From: Anaerolineales bacterium
GTDB lineage: Bacteria; Chloroflexota; Anaerolineae; Anaerolineales; Villigracilaceae
NCBI GenBank assembly: GCA_016932715.1
Contig: JAFGCG010000191.1
Span: forward strand, 44,075 to 108,074
Reading direction: 5' to 3'
Length of the DNA: 64,000 nucleotides
Shown here: piece by piece, positions 35,738 through 43,483 of the stretch
How the letters are laid out: each line of letters starts with the position of its first letter
How positions within the stretch are numbered: position 1 is the stretch's first letter
The notes under the pieces: generated by a model
What the model saw: only the letters and a program-made list of their open reading frames with translations
Told to the model about the DNA's origin: nothing
Database searches by the model: none
Program-made: the position numbers and the translations under genes

Positions 35738-35850
35738 TCACCGCGAAGGAACGAAGGACGCGAAGGATTTCTTAAGCCACGAAGAAATCTTTGCGTTCTC
35801 CCCGGCAGCTGCACCCGGGGCAGGTGTTGCGTCTTCGCGGTTAATTTTTT
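35738..35850. repeat. Intergenic 'CACCGCGAAG...CTTCGCGGT' imperfect palindrome
   Basis: The left part reads CACCGCGAAGGAACGAAGGACGC and the right ends GTCTTCGCGGTTAA. The interior contains GCACCCGGGGCAGGTG, also found near 56020. A related copy lies at 43398-43480. Confidence 0.65.
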
Positions 35851-36296
35851 GCCTTTCGTAAAAACATTGCCGTCCTCTCGAATTCCACCACAATTGTACC
35901 GTCCGGCTTCCTGCCTGTACATTTGATCCGCACGATGCCTGCATCTGGTCTTGATTTCGACTCGCGCTTCTCGATGATCTCGCTTTCGGCGTAGATCGTA
36001 TCGCCGTGAAAGACGGGATGGGGATGCACGACCTTATCGTATCCTAAATTCGCCACAATTGTACCTTCGGTTAGCTCGGCGACGGTCAGGCCGACGACGA
36101 GTCCAAGCGTGAACACGCCGTTGACCAGCCTTTGTCCAAACTCCGTTTTCGACGCGAAATCTTCGTTGACGTGCAGCGGCTGGGCATTCATCGTCAGGGC
36201 TGAGAAAAGGACATTATCCATTTCGGTGACGGTGCGTCCCAGGGCATGCTTGAACTTCATCCCAACTTCGAGTTCGTCAAAATATTTTCCGGGCAT
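35841..36296 (-). CDS. MaoC-family dehydratase
   Basis: A 151-residue hot-dog protein. FSALTMNAQPLHVNEDFA occupies the place of the hydratase motif: the usual Asp is replaced by Asn/Ala context (TMNAQPLH), while the His remains. This form is seen in mesaconyl-CoA/methylmalyl-CoA dehydratase-like members. FGQRLVNGVFTLGLVVGL follows. It sits between the biotin-carrier gene and the CitE-like lyase, suggesting a hydration/dehydration step coupled to the lyase reaction on a C5-C6 CoA ester. The exact pathway is unresolved. Confidence 0.82.
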   Translation of the reverse strand: MPGKYFDELEVGMKFKHALGRTVTEMDNVLFSALTMNAQPLHVNEDFASKTEFGQRLVNGVFTLGLVVGLTVAELTEGTIVANLGYDKVVHPHPVFHGDTIYAESEIIEKRESKSRPDAGIVRIKCTGRKPDGTIVVEFERTAMFLRKAKN

Positions 36297-36352
36297 AAAG
36301 ACTCCTTTGGAGATGGAGGATGGATCATGGTTCTACTAGGTTCCATGATCCA

Positions 36353-36847
36353 TTACCCATGATCTATCTTTACCAGAATTTGCTCTCTCTCCACGATTTC
36401 ACCGGCTTTGACCGATATGGTCGATACCACACCGTCAAACGGCGCTTGCACACGGATTTCCATCTTCATCGCTTCGAGTACCAGGAGTGTTTGCCCCTTC
36501 GGCACTGCCTCGCCTTCGCTGACGTTCAGCGCGCGGATCTGGCCTGGCATGGGGGCAGTCAGTTCGCCCGCGGCGTGAGGATGTCCGTGCCCGCCTCTGC
36601 GCGCCCTAGGTGATTTGGTCAACACGAAGGTTTGCCCATGGATCGTCACCCAGCGTTTGGCGTTATCGGAGGAAACATAGGCAATCACGCGCTCGCCATC
36701 GATGAGCAAATCTAATTTCCCGTTGTTTGCCTGGATGATTTCAATATCAACAATCTTGTCTCCCATCGCGGCGCGATAAGATTTGCCTGCTGAAGATAGA
36801 TCAAGATTGTATTGTTGGTTCGAATGATCAAAATGTAATTTAATCAT
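36353..36847 (-). CDS. Biotin carboxyl carrier protein of acyl-CoA carboxylase
   Basis: A 164-residue protein ending in a biotinyl domain: ELTAPMPGQIRALNVSEGEAVPKGQTLLVLEAMKMEIRVQAPFDGVVS, with the biotinylated Lys in EAMKME (about residue 126). The N-terminal ~90 residues are a less conserved linker domain like that of fused 3-methylcrotonyl/propionyl-CoA carboxylase alpha chains, here encoded separately. Its start overlaps the unknown gene upstream by 8 bases. Confidence 0.88.
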   Translation of the reverse strand: MIKLHFDHSNQQYNLDLSSAGKSYRAAMGDKIVDIEIIQANNGKLDLLIDGERVIAYVSSDNAKRWVTIHGQTFVLTKSPRARRGGHGHPHAAGELTAPMPGQIRALNVSEGEAVPKGQTLLVLEAMKMEIRVQAPFDGVVSTISVKAGEIVEREQILVKIDHG

Positions 36848-37301
36848 CTGTTGTTATCCACTTTTCTAGCCGCTTTAATACATCATCAAACACACTTAGC
36901 AATTCGTCATCTACAACCCAAGTATGCCCTTGTCTGTCCGTAACTTCACAATCGGGTGGAGTTGGCGGTTCGGGTATCTCAATTCTGGTCGGCCAGGGAT
37001 ATTGCAGCCAAGCATCATGAGCTTCTTGCATGTCATGATAATAGTCTTTGTGTTTTTTGAATTCTTTACCCAACAATTTTCGCCATGAAATTAAAGCGTG
37101 TCGAATCTTGCCCTCTTCAACTTCAAGAGACAATTTTTCAAGGATTCTAGCTTCACGAATAAGTGCATATTCAACATTTGGAGAAACTTCTATTCTGTGA
37201 TGGAAACCATCGGTCTCATCCATGTCATACTTATTGGGTTGTCCCAACTTTTCTTCGACAATTTCGAATCTTCGAATAACGAACTCTTTTTCTTGGCTCA
37301 T
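36840..37301 (-). CDS. Hypothetical protein between biotin carboxylase and biotin carrier genes
   Basis: A 153-residue, charged, soluble protein with no recognised domain. Notable text includes KYDMDETDGFHHRIEVSPNVEYALIREAR, HALISWRKLLGKEFKKHKDYYHDMQEAHDAWLQYPWP and a Trp/Asp-rich C-terminus. Base composition is more AT-rich than the flanking genes. ATG 37301 is chosen; the open frame extends 22 codons into the biotin carboxylase end. It overlaps the carrier gene by 8 bases, so translational coupling is possible. It could be an acquired passenger gene or an accessory factor. Confidence 0.55.
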   Translation of the reverse strand: MSQEKEFVIRRFEIVEEKLGQPNKYDMDETDGFHHRIEVSPNVEYALIREARILEKLSLEVEEGKIRHALISWRKLLGKEFKKHKDYYHDMQEAHDAWLQYPWPTRIEIPEPPTPPDCEVTDRQGHTWVVDDELLSVFDDVLKRLEKWITTDD

Positions 37302-37305
37302 ACAA

Positions 37306-38847
37306 TCAATTTGCTCCCATCCTAAATCCACTTCCCGTTTTCCACGGACTATACGGATCGACCTCATTCAAACCCGGCACCTGGTACCTGGAACCTGACA
37401 CCTGGAACCTGGAACCTGGAACTGTTACTTCCGCAAGCACAGCAGCCACAAGCGCCTCGAAGGATGGTTCGGATGGCGGCGCCCAGTTGAAGTTCGTTTC
37501 CACCCAGCGCGTGGTCACTTCTCCATTTGCGAAATCGGGATGAGCGAGGACGGCTTGCAGGAAGTCAATATTTGTGAGGACACCATGGACAATGAAATCC
37601 TTCAGCGCGGCTTGCATGCGCTGGATGGCCCTCTCACGATCCTCCGCGTGGACGATCAACTTTGCCAGCAATGGGTCATAGAAGTGTGTGACTTCATCAC
37701 CGATCGTAAAACCGGAGTCCACGCGGATGCCGGGTCCGCGCGGCTCGCTGAACTGCAGGAGCTTGCCTGTGCTCGGCAGGAATCCGCTGGCGGGATCTTC
37801 GGCGTAGAGGCGGCACTCGATGGCATGTCCGCGCTGGGTGAAGTGGGATTGTGTGAAAGGAAATCGTTCTCCCGCCGCGACGCGCATCTGCCACTGCACG
37901 AGGTCAAGTCCAACAACGAGTTCTGTTATGGGATGTTCCACTTGCAGGCGCGTGTTCATCTCAAGAAAGAAGAAAGCCTGCCCTGAGCCATGTCGAAGGG
38001 AGGCAAGATCCGGGTCGAAGATGAATTCGACGGTTCCCGCATTGAAGTAATTCACCGCGCGCGCGGCTCGGACCGCGGCTTCACCCATTTCTGCGCGCAG
38101 TTCAGGCGTGAGCAGGGGGGAGGGAGTTTCTTCGATGATCTTTTGATGCCTGCGCTGCACGGAGCACTCGCGTTCGAAGAGATGGAAGAGATTCCCGTGC
38201 TGGTCACCGAAGACTTGAATTTCAACGTGATGGGCGTTTGGAATGTACTTTTCGATCAATAATCTCTCGTCGCCAAAGGCGTGCAGAGCTTCCCGCCGCG
38301 CCGATTCGATCGCTTCGCTCAATTCACCTTCGTCCTGGACGACGCGCATCCCTTTCCCGCCGCCGCCCGCCGCCGCTTTGACCAATACCGGATAGCCAAT
38401 CTCTTTTGCCGCTTTTTTGAAATCGTTTTCAGCCCCTATCCCCTCCACCCCTGGCACTGTCGGCACGCCGGCCTGTTTCATACGGATCTTTGATTCCGCT
38501 TTGTCGCCCATGAGGCGGATGGATTCGGCCGAGGGGCCGATAAAAGTCAATTGGGAGGCAGCAACCGCGGCTGCGAAGGAGGCGTTCTCCGAGAGGAAGC
38601 CATAGCCCGGGTGAATGGCATCCGCGTTCGTCTTTTTTGCCGCGGCGATGATCTTCTCCATGTCCAGATAGGATTCCTTCGAGGCGGCCGGTCCAATGTG
38701 GATTGCCTCATCGGCATGCTGAACGTGTAACGCGTTTTTATCGGCGTCCGAATAGACCGCGACGGTCCGGATACCAAGCTCTCTGCAGGCTCGCATGATC
38801 CGAATGGCAATCTCGCCGCGATTGGCAATTAAGATTTTTTTGAACAT
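37306..38847 (-). CDS. Biotin carboxylase subunit of acyl-CoA carboxylase, with in-frame repeat insertions
   Basis: A 513-residue ATP-grasp enzyme that carboxylates biotin. KILIANRGEIAIRIMRACRELGI, DAIHPGYGFLSENASFA, AAAGGGGKGMRVV, HVEIQVFGDQHGN, ERECSVQRRHQKIIEE and FLEMNTRLQVEHPITE are all present. Two departures stand out. Between AGTVEFIFD and FLEMNTRL there are about ten extra residues (LASLRHGSGQ), encoded by a CCTTCGACATGGCTCAGGG repeat. The C-terminus VPGSRFQVSGSRYQVPG is encoded by a 7-bp tandem array. The catalytic core is intact. It is in an operon with the carboxyltransferase at 39957-41594. Confidence 0.92.
   Translation of the reverse strand: MFKKILIANRGEIAIRIMRACRELGIRTVAVYSDADKNALHVQHADEAIHIGPAASKESYLDMEKIIAAAKKTNADAIHPGYGFLSENASFAAAVAASQLTFIGPSAESIRLMGDKAESKIRMKQAGVPTVPGVEGIGAENDFKKAAKEIGYPVLVKAAAGGGGKGMRVVQDEGELSEAIESARREALHAFGDERLLIEKYIPNAHHVEIQVFGDQHGNLFHLFERECSVQRRHQKIIEETPSPLLTPELRAEMGEAAVRAARAVNYFNAGTVEFIFDPDLASLRHGSGQAFFFLEMNTRLQVEHPITELVVGLDLVQWQMRVAAGERFPFTQSHFTQRGHAIECRLYAEDPASGFLPSTGKLLQFSEPRGPGIRVDSGFTIGDEVTHFYDPLLAKLIVHAEDRERAIQRMQAALKDFIVHGVLTNIDFLQAVLAHPDFANGEVTTRWVETNFNWAPPSEPSFEALVAAVLAEVTVPGSRFQVSGSRYQVPGLNEVDPYSPWKTGSGFRMGAN
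37378..37419. repeat. Six 7-bp tandem steps (NACCTGG) inside the biotin carboxylase 3' end
   Basis: Consecutive units CACCTGG, TACCTGG, AACCTGA, CACCTGG, AACCTGG and AACCTGG lie at 37378-37419. Because 7 is not a multiple of 3, the translated product repeats every seven residues. Confidence 0.88.
37975..38004. repeat. CCCTGAGC...GTCGAAGGG dispersed repeat inserted in frame in the biotin carboxylase gene
   Basis: AGCCTGCCCTGAGCCATGTC and GAAGGGAGGC together span 30 bases (ten codons) at a position where other biotin carboxylases have a short turn. CCTGAGC / CGAAGGG text also occurs in the intergenic repeat at 58061-58178. Confidence 0.7.
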
Positions 38848-38888
38848 TATTGTTTCAGAAGCGCTTCGTCTTCCGCTCAGCGCGAGGA

Positions 38889-39377
38889 TTATTTCTTCAC
38901 CCTCGTCAGCGTTGCCTCCGTCGCTTTGGCTTCGCCGAATTCGGGGCTGATGTTGTAAGCCGTGATGACGAGATGATCTTTGTCCACCAACTCAACTTCC
39001 GTGCGCCAGCCCCAGTCCGGCCCGCCGTTGGGATCGGGGTAACTGCCGAGCACAAAAAAGCCGTTGTCTCTGGCGCTGCCTGTGCAAAACATGATGGCAG
39101 TGTTGTTGTGGAACGAATCCACCCAGCTGGTCTCGTAACGGTCCAGGGTCGTGTTATAGCCAAAGGTGAATAATCCGTGCTGTACTTCACCCAGGATCGA
39201 ACCCTGATAAAGATAAAGTGCGAAGCGCCCATCGAGAATGAGCTGGATGGTACCTACCACGGGCGATTCGTCGGCGAGTTTATCGGGCTCCAGCCACAGT
39301 TTGGATGTGCCTGTCCAGCCGCCGGCCAGTTGGGACAGGAAATGATGCGGGCTGCCTGATGATTTTTCGAATGTCAT
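38889..39377 (-). CDS. DUF1579-like protein
   Basis: A 162-residue soluble protein. HFLSQLAGGWTGTSKLWLEPDKLADESPVVGTIQLILDGRFALYLYQG and FTFGYNTTLDRYETSWVDSFHNNTAIM follow the DUF1579 pattern of a beta-barrel-like fold, with GPDWGWRTEVELVDKDHLVITAYNI at the end. The function of the family is unknown. It sits in the carboxylase operon between the four-helix-bundle gene and the biotin carboxylase gene, 41 bases from the latter. Confidence 0.7.
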   Translation of the reverse strand: MTFEKSSGSPHHFLSQLAGGWTGTSKLWLEPDKLADESPVVGTIQLILDGRFALYLYQGSILGEVQHGLFTFGYNTTLDRYETSWVDSFHNNTAIMFCTGSARDNGFFVLGSYPDPNGGPDWGWRTEVELVDKDHLVITAYNISPEFGEAKATEATLTRVKK

Positions 39378-39402
39378 GTGTAACTCCGTAAGTAAGATAG
39401 AT

Positions 39403-39444
39403 GAAAGAGGAAAGAGGAAAGATGAAAGATGAAAGAAGAAAGAG
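39403..39444. repeat. Six 7-bp tandem steps (GAAAGAN), intergenic
   Basis: Units GAAAGAG, GAAAGAG, GAAAGAT, GAAAGAT, GAAAGAA and GAAAGAG run without interruption. No reverse-complement arm is present at this locus. Confidence 0.9.
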
Positions 39445-39447
39445 GTG

Positions 39448-39933
39448 TTATGGGAAAGGTATCGCCGGATCGATTATGAGGTCTGATGGTTGTGGTGAGG
39501 AATCATATTCAGCCTGTTGTTCGCGGATGGCATGCTTGCGTTGATGAGAAATCATTGGGACTAACATGCTGATGATGCGAGTTATTAATTCCATACGATG
39601 TTTGACAACTTCATCCGGCAGAACATGGCGGGATTTGTAATACCAATCTCTACTTTCGCGTGCCGAGCCGAGTGCAATTTCGAAAAAGCGAGCGCGGTCA
39701 AGACCTTTGCTTCTGGAATAACCTTCGGTCAGATTCGCACTGATGGAACCGGGCGAGCGATACAGTTGGTCGGCTATTCCCCACATCAGATTGTTTTTTG
39801 ACAAAGCAAGAATATCGTGCCAACCGATGTCGCCTGCAAATAAGGCTAATCGATAGACTTCAAGCTTCCAAATTGGATCGCTGGCGATTTCAGACGGAAC
39901 AGTACTAAGCCATTCAGAATAGTTCATAATCAT
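39448..39933 (-). CDS. Four-helix bundle protein (23S rRNA intervening-sequence type)
   Basis: A 161-residue helical protein. IWKLEVYRLALFAGDIGWHDILALSKNNLMWGIADQLYRSPGSISANLTEGYSRS and ARFFEIALGSARESRDWYYKSRHVL match the four-helix bundle family, often found in 23S rRNA intervening sequences and as lone genes. GAGGGA lies upstream of both ATG 39933 and ATG 39927; the second has the better spacing. It is inserted between carboxylase operon genes and probably has no metabolic link. Its function is unknown. Confidence 0.75.
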   Translation of the reverse strand: MIMNYSEWLSTVPSEIASDPIWKLEVYRLALFAGDIGWHDILALSKNNLMWGIADQLYRSPGSISANLTEGYSRSKGLDRARFFEIALGSARESRDWYYKSRHVLPDEVVKHRMELITRIISMLVPMISHQRKHAIREQQAEYDSSPQPSDLIIDPAIPFP

Positions 39934-39956
39934 GAGTCCCTCTTTCCTCTTTTATT

Positions 39957-41594
39957 CTACATCCTAAACACACCGAACCCATGTTCTTCCACTGGTGAAT
40001 TCAAAACAACCGACAACGCCAATCCCAGTACCTGACGTGTATCCACGGGGTCGATCACACCATCATCCCAGAGACGCGCGGTGGAGTGATAGGGATTGCC
40101 TTCGTTCTCATATTTCTCCAGAATGGGACGCTTGAATTCGTCGGCTTCTTCGGCTGTCATGGCAGGCTTGCCTTCCCGCGCGAGCTGGTCCTGTTTGATG
40201 GTCAGCAGTACGTTCGCAGCCTGTTCGCCGCCCATGACGGAGATGCGCGCATTCGGCCACATCCACAGGAAGCGCGAGCCATAGGCGCGTCCGCTCATGG
40301 CGTAGTTGCCCGCGCCGAAGGACCCGCCGATGACCACGGTCAACTTCGGGACGCGCGTGTTTGCCACCGCGTGGACCATCTTGGCGCCGTCCCTGGCGAT
40401 GCCGCCTGCTTCGTAGTCACGTCCCACCATGAAGCCGGTAATGTTTTGCAGGAACAACAGCGGGACCCCGCGCTGGTCACACAGCTCGATGAAGTGGGTC
40501 GCTTTGAGTGCCGACTCGCTGAACAGCACGCCATTGTTGGCAATGATCCCGACCGGGTAGCCGTGAACCCGCGCGAACCCGCAGACGAGCGTCGGGCCAT
40601 AACGCGCTTTGAACTCGCGGAATTTGCTCCCGTCCACGAGGCGGGCGATGATCTCGCGCACATCGTAGGTTTCGCGGAAGGTGGAGGGCAGGATGCCATA
40701 GATCTCTTCGGCGGGGTAGAGAGGCTCTTCAGGTGCAGACCATGGAACATTGACCATGGACCACAACGGTCTGTCGTCTATGGTCTGTGGTCTGGGAATT
40801 GTCTCCACAATTCCGCGCAGAATCTCGATCGCATGATCGTCGTCTTCCGCGAAGTGATCTGCAACACCGGAGAGCCGCGTATGGACATCGGCCCCGCCCA
40901 ATTCTTCGGCGGTCACGTCCTCACCGGTCGCGGCTTTGACGAGCGGAGGTCCGCCCAGGAAGATGGTCCCCGTGCCTTTGACGATGACCGCCTCGTCGCT
41001 CATCGCCGGGACGTACGCGCCGCCGGCCGTACAGCTTCCCATCACCGCCGCGATCTGCGGGATCTTCTTCGCAGACATGCGCGCCTGGTTGTAGAAGATG
41101 CGGCCGAAATGATTCACGTCGGGAAAGACTTCATCCTGCAGCGGCAAAAACGCCCCGCCCGAATCGACGAGATACAGGCAGGGCAGGTGGTTCTCTTCGG
41201 CGATCTGCTGGGCGCGCAGATGCTTCCTGACCGTCATCGGGAAGTACGATCCGCCCTTGACCGTGGCGTCGTTGGCGACGATCATCACTTCGCGGCTGCT
41301 GACGCGCCCAATGCCGGTGACGATGCCTGCGCCCGGCGCCTGTTTGTGGTAGAGATCATGCGCCGCGAGCGCCGAGAGTTCGAGGAACGGCGAACCAGGG
41401 TCGAGCAGGCGGTCGATGCGGTCGCGCACGAAGAGCTTGCCCTGCTCTTCCTGGCGCTTGCGGTACTTTTCGCCGCCGCCCTCGCGGACGCGCGCAAGGC
41501 GTTCTTTGAGTTCGTTTGCCAGTTGTTTGTGATGTTCGGAGTTTTGGTGGAAGTCGTCTGAGCTGGGGGTTAGGTTTGTCTGGATAATTTCCAT
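39957..41594 (-). CDS. Acyl-CoA carboxylase carboxyltransferase (methylcrotonyl-CoA carboxylase beta-like), with in-frame repeat
   Basis: A 545-residue crotonase-fold protein that transfers CO2 from carboxybiotin to an acyl-Co[94 protein letters not shown], and [22 protein letters not shown] are typical of MCC beta subunits. A segment of about 19 residues between ETIPR and [10 protein letters not shown] ([17 protein letters not shown]) is encoded by a 7-bp palindromic array. ATG 41594 is chosen, five codons inside a longer frame. Likely substrate: 3-methylcrotonyl-, propionyl- or a related acyl-CoA. Confidence 0.9.
   Translation of the reverse strand: MEIIQTNLTPSSDDFHQNSEHHKQLANELKERLARVREGGGEKYRKRQEEQGKLFVRDRIDRLLDPGSPFLELSALAAHDLYHKQAPGAGIVTGIGRVSSREVMIVANDATVKGGSYFPMTVRKHLRAQQIAEENHLPCLYLVDSGGAFLPLQDEVFPDVNHFGRIFYNQARMSAKKIPQIAAVMGSCTAGGAYVPAMSDEAVIVKGTGTIFLGGPPLVKAATGEDVTAEELGGADVHTRLSGVADHFAEDDDHAIEILRGIVETIPRPQTIDDRPLWSMVNVPWSAPEEPLYPAEEIYGILPSTFRETYDVREIIARLVDGSKFREFKARYGPTLVCGFARVHGYPVGIIANNGVLFSESALKATHFIELCDQRGVPLLFLQNITGFMVGRDYEAGGIARDGAKMVHAVANTRVPKLTVVIGGSFGAGNYAMSGRAYGSRFLWMWPNARISVMGGEQAANVLLTIKQDQLAREGKPAMTAEEADEFKRPILEKYENEGNPYHSTARLWDDGVIDPVDTRQVLGLALSVVLNSPVEEHGFGVFRM
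40738..40795. repeat. Heptamer palindromic array inside the carboxyltransferase gene
   Basis: Left arm 40738-40765: GACCATG, GAACATT, GACCATG, GACCACA. Right arm 40768-40795: GGTCTGT, CGTCTAT, GGTCTGT, GGTCTGG. The right-arm units are approximate reverse complements of the left. It is in frame with the gene and adds about 19 residues. Confidence 0.85.
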
Positions 41595-41667
41595 AAGTAA
41601 TAAATACAAGGTGGAGGATGGTTAATGGATCATGGGGAATCGGTAATGGTTATTGCGAGTGTAGCAC

Positions 41668-41704
41668 AAAAAAGAGACTTCCGAAACGTTTCCGCCCGGA
41701 AGTC
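41668..41704 (-). terminator. Terminator-like hairpin upstream of the carboxylase operon
   Basis: On the minus strand GACTTCCG (41704-41697) and CGGAAGTC (41683-41676) form an 8-bp stem followed by T-rich TCTTTTTT. Nothing upstream on that strand needs terminating, so it may be a leader attenuator or block read-through from a transcript starting in the repeat. Confidence 0.5.
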
Positions 41705-41716
41705 TTATAAGCAAAA

Positions 41717-41841
41717 TGTCGTTGCGAGGAGGGTTGAGACGCGAAGCGTCGAAATCCCGACGAAGCAATCTCCTAATAACAGATATTTCCTTACCTCGAG
41801 GAGATTGCTTCGTCGTCGCTGCGCTCCTCCTCGCAACGACA
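41717..41841. repeat. Long palindromic dispersed repeat, two nested pairs of perfect 16-bp arms
   Basis: TGTCGTTGCGAGGAGG (41717-41732) pairs perfectly with 41826-41841, and GACGAAGCAATCTCCT (41759-41774) pairs perfectly with 41799-41814. A left-half copy occurs at 53696-53755. Confidence 0.88.
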
Positions 41842-41940
41842 TGAAATTTACTTCAAGCTTTCCAGCAATCTTTCCGCCTCATGGTATGTCATTTTGCCAT
41901 GATGAAAATATTCTAAAAGTATTGTGATACCATTCGCCGC

Positions 41941-42387
41941 ATGAATTTTTCGAAAATCACCGACGACCTCTTCATCGGTACCACCCCTTCGGTACGCGAT
42001 TACGATACCCTGCGCGACCTGGGCGTGCGGCTGGTGATCAACATGCGCCTGACGTACGGTCCGCGCCCGGACCCGCATAATCCGCCGCTTCGGCTGCTCT
42101 GGCTGCGGACGATCGACAGCCCATTCTTTCCCATCCCGATCGCCAAGCTGATGAGCGGAGCGCGCGCCGCCCTCGAGACGATCCGCCTCGGGGGCAAAGT
42201 CTACGCCCATTGCGCGGGGGGACGCCACCGCGGCGTGGCGATGGGCTCCTGCGTGCTGATCGCGCAGGGCTATGACCCCGAATCGGCGATGAAGTTGATC
42301 GGCGAACGCCGGTCGTTTGCGGACCCGTATGCGTATCACATCCGTCCGAGGATTCTGAAATTTGCGCGCGAGTGGAGCGGGGGATAA
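41941..42387 (+). CDS. Dual-specificity / tyrosine protein phosphatase
   Basis: A 148-residue DSP-like phosphatase. The P-loop HCAGGRHRG (about residues 88-96) fits HCx5R, with the nucleophile Cys and the phosphate-binding Arg. The N-terminal FSKITDDLFIGTTPSVRDYDTLRDLGVRLVINMRL follows the DSP pattern, and a general-acid Asp is likely in the TIDSPFF loop. No ribosome site precedes ATG 41941. It may dephosphorylate proteins or small phosphorylated molecules. Confidence 0.85.
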   Translation: MNFSKITDDLFIGTTPSVRDYDTLRDLGVRLVINMRLTYGPRPDPHNPPLRLLWLRTIDSPFFPIPIAKLMSGARAALETIRLGGKVYAHCAGGRHRGVAMGSCVLIAQGYDPESAMKLIGERRSFADPYAYHIRPRILKFAREWSGG

Positions 42388-42390
42388 ATA

Positions 42391-42465
42391 TTTACCACGG
42401 AGATCACTGAGTTCACAGAGAAAAACAGAAAAGAATCTCCGTGTTCTCTGTGTGCTCTATGGTGA
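42391..42465. repeat. Intergenic 'ACCACGGAG...CTCCGTG...ATGGTGA' palindrome
   Basis: CACGGAGATCACTGAGTTCACAGAG faces CTCCGTGTTCTCTGTGTGCTC. It resembles the element at 12047-12120. Confidence 0.65.
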
Positions 42466-42474
42466 AAAACCGTT

Positions 42475-43389
42475 TTACCGAAGATGCACTTCCGCCCCGT
42501 GATCTGACATCTTCAACTGGAAGACCCGTGCCTGGAGTCCCGCCCCCTCGAAGGCGCGTTTCATCGCCTCGCCGATGGCTGGATCTGCTTGCGAGGAGAA
42601 CGCGATCAGGCTGGGACCGGCTCCCGATAACGCGACCGCCGCGGCGCCAGCGCGTTTTGCCGCGTCTATGGCGGCCTGCGCGCCGGGGATCAAAGGGATG
42701 CGATACGGCTGGTGCAGTCTGTCCTCCATGGCTTCGTTGAGCATATCCAGATCGCCCAGGCGGAATGCCTCCGTGACGATTACCGCCCGGCTGATGTTGT
42801 AAATGGCATCTTTGAGCTCGATTTGTTTTGGCAAAATGAGGCGTGCCTGCTGCGTTGGAAAATCGAAATCGGGGAAAACAACCGTAATATGGATCGGCGT
42901 GCGATGATCGGTCAGCATCAACCGCAGGGAGACGACATGCCTTTCGTGAATGATGGAAGCGACCAAGCCTCCCAGCATGGCAGGCGCGACGTTATCGGGG
43001 TGGCCCTCCGTTTCGATGGCGAGCTTGAGGATCTCTTCACGTGAGAACGGCTCCCCAAGGATGGCGTTCGCCCCCAGCATCCCGGTCAACAGCGCCGCAG
43101 AACTGGAACCGAGGCCTGAACTCAGCGGCACGCGGTTGAGGCAGTGGATCTGCATCCCGTGGTAGGGTTTGCCAGCCAGGTTGTAGACTTGCAGGGCCGC
43201 ATCCACAATGGCATTGCTGGCGCCTGTAGGGAGCTTCTCCCGGCCTTCGCCTTCGATCGTCAGCGAAATCTTTCGATCGTTCGTTGGGATGAACTCCGCT
43301 TCATTCCATAGATCCAGCGCCAGACCGAGGGAATCGAAACCTGGTCCAAGGTTGGCAGATGTGGCGGGGACTCTAACTGTGATTTTCAT
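42475..43389 (-). CDS. thrB: Homoserine kinase
   Basis: A 304-residue GHMP kinase that phosphorylates homoserine with ATP in threonine synthesis. VRVPATSANLGPGFDSLGLALDLWNE is the homoserine-kinase start, PLSSGLGSSSAALLTGMLGANAI is the GHMP ATP loop, and AVALSGAGPSLIAFS is motif 3. It follows thrC in the same direction, separated by an imperfect palindrome. Confidence 0.95.
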   Translation of the reverse strand: MKITVRVPATSANLGPGFDSLGLALDLWNEAEFIPTNDRKISLTIEGEGREKLPTGASNAIVDAALQVYNLAGKPYHGMQIHCLNRVPLSSGLGSSSAALLTGMLGANAILGEPFSREEILKLAIETEGHPDNVAPAMLGGLVASIIHERHVVSLRLMLTDHRTPIHITVVFPDFDFPTQQARLILPKQIELKDAIYNISRAVIVTEAFRLGDLDMLNEAMEDRLHQPYRIPLIPGAQAAIDAAKRAGAAAVALSGAGPSLIAFSSQADPAIGEAMKRAFEGAGLQARVFQLKMSDHGAEVHLR

Positions 43390-43397
43390 TGGTAACT

Positions 43398-43480
43398 TTT
43401 TTGAACCGCGAAGACCGCTAAGAGCGCGAAGAAACCTCTTTTAAACCTTTGTGCTCTTTGTGTCCTTTGTGGTTAAACGG
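43398..43480. repeat. Intergenic 'AACCGCGAAG...TTTGTGGTTAAACGG' imperfect palindrome
   Basis: GAACCGCGAAGACCGCTAAGAGCGCGAAG on the left faces CTTTGTGCTCTTTGTGTCC and TTTGTGGTTAAA on the right. It separates thrC and thrB. Confidence 0.65.
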
Positions 43481-43483
43481 TTT

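Larger units (their letters stand above)
41595..41940. other. Gap between carboxylase operon and phosphatase gene: hairpin plus palindromic repeat
   Basis: No gene is seen. The gap contains a terminator-like hairpin (41668-41704, minus strand), the 16-bp-arm palindromic repeat (41717-41841), and the AT-rich approach to the phosphatase ATG at 41941. Confidence 0.6.

Noticed and set aside
39403..39444. CRISPR-like repeat array
   Set aside because: The period is 7 bp with no spacers; none of the short-step arrays has the 24-47 bp repeats and unique spacers of CRISPR, and no cas genes are present.
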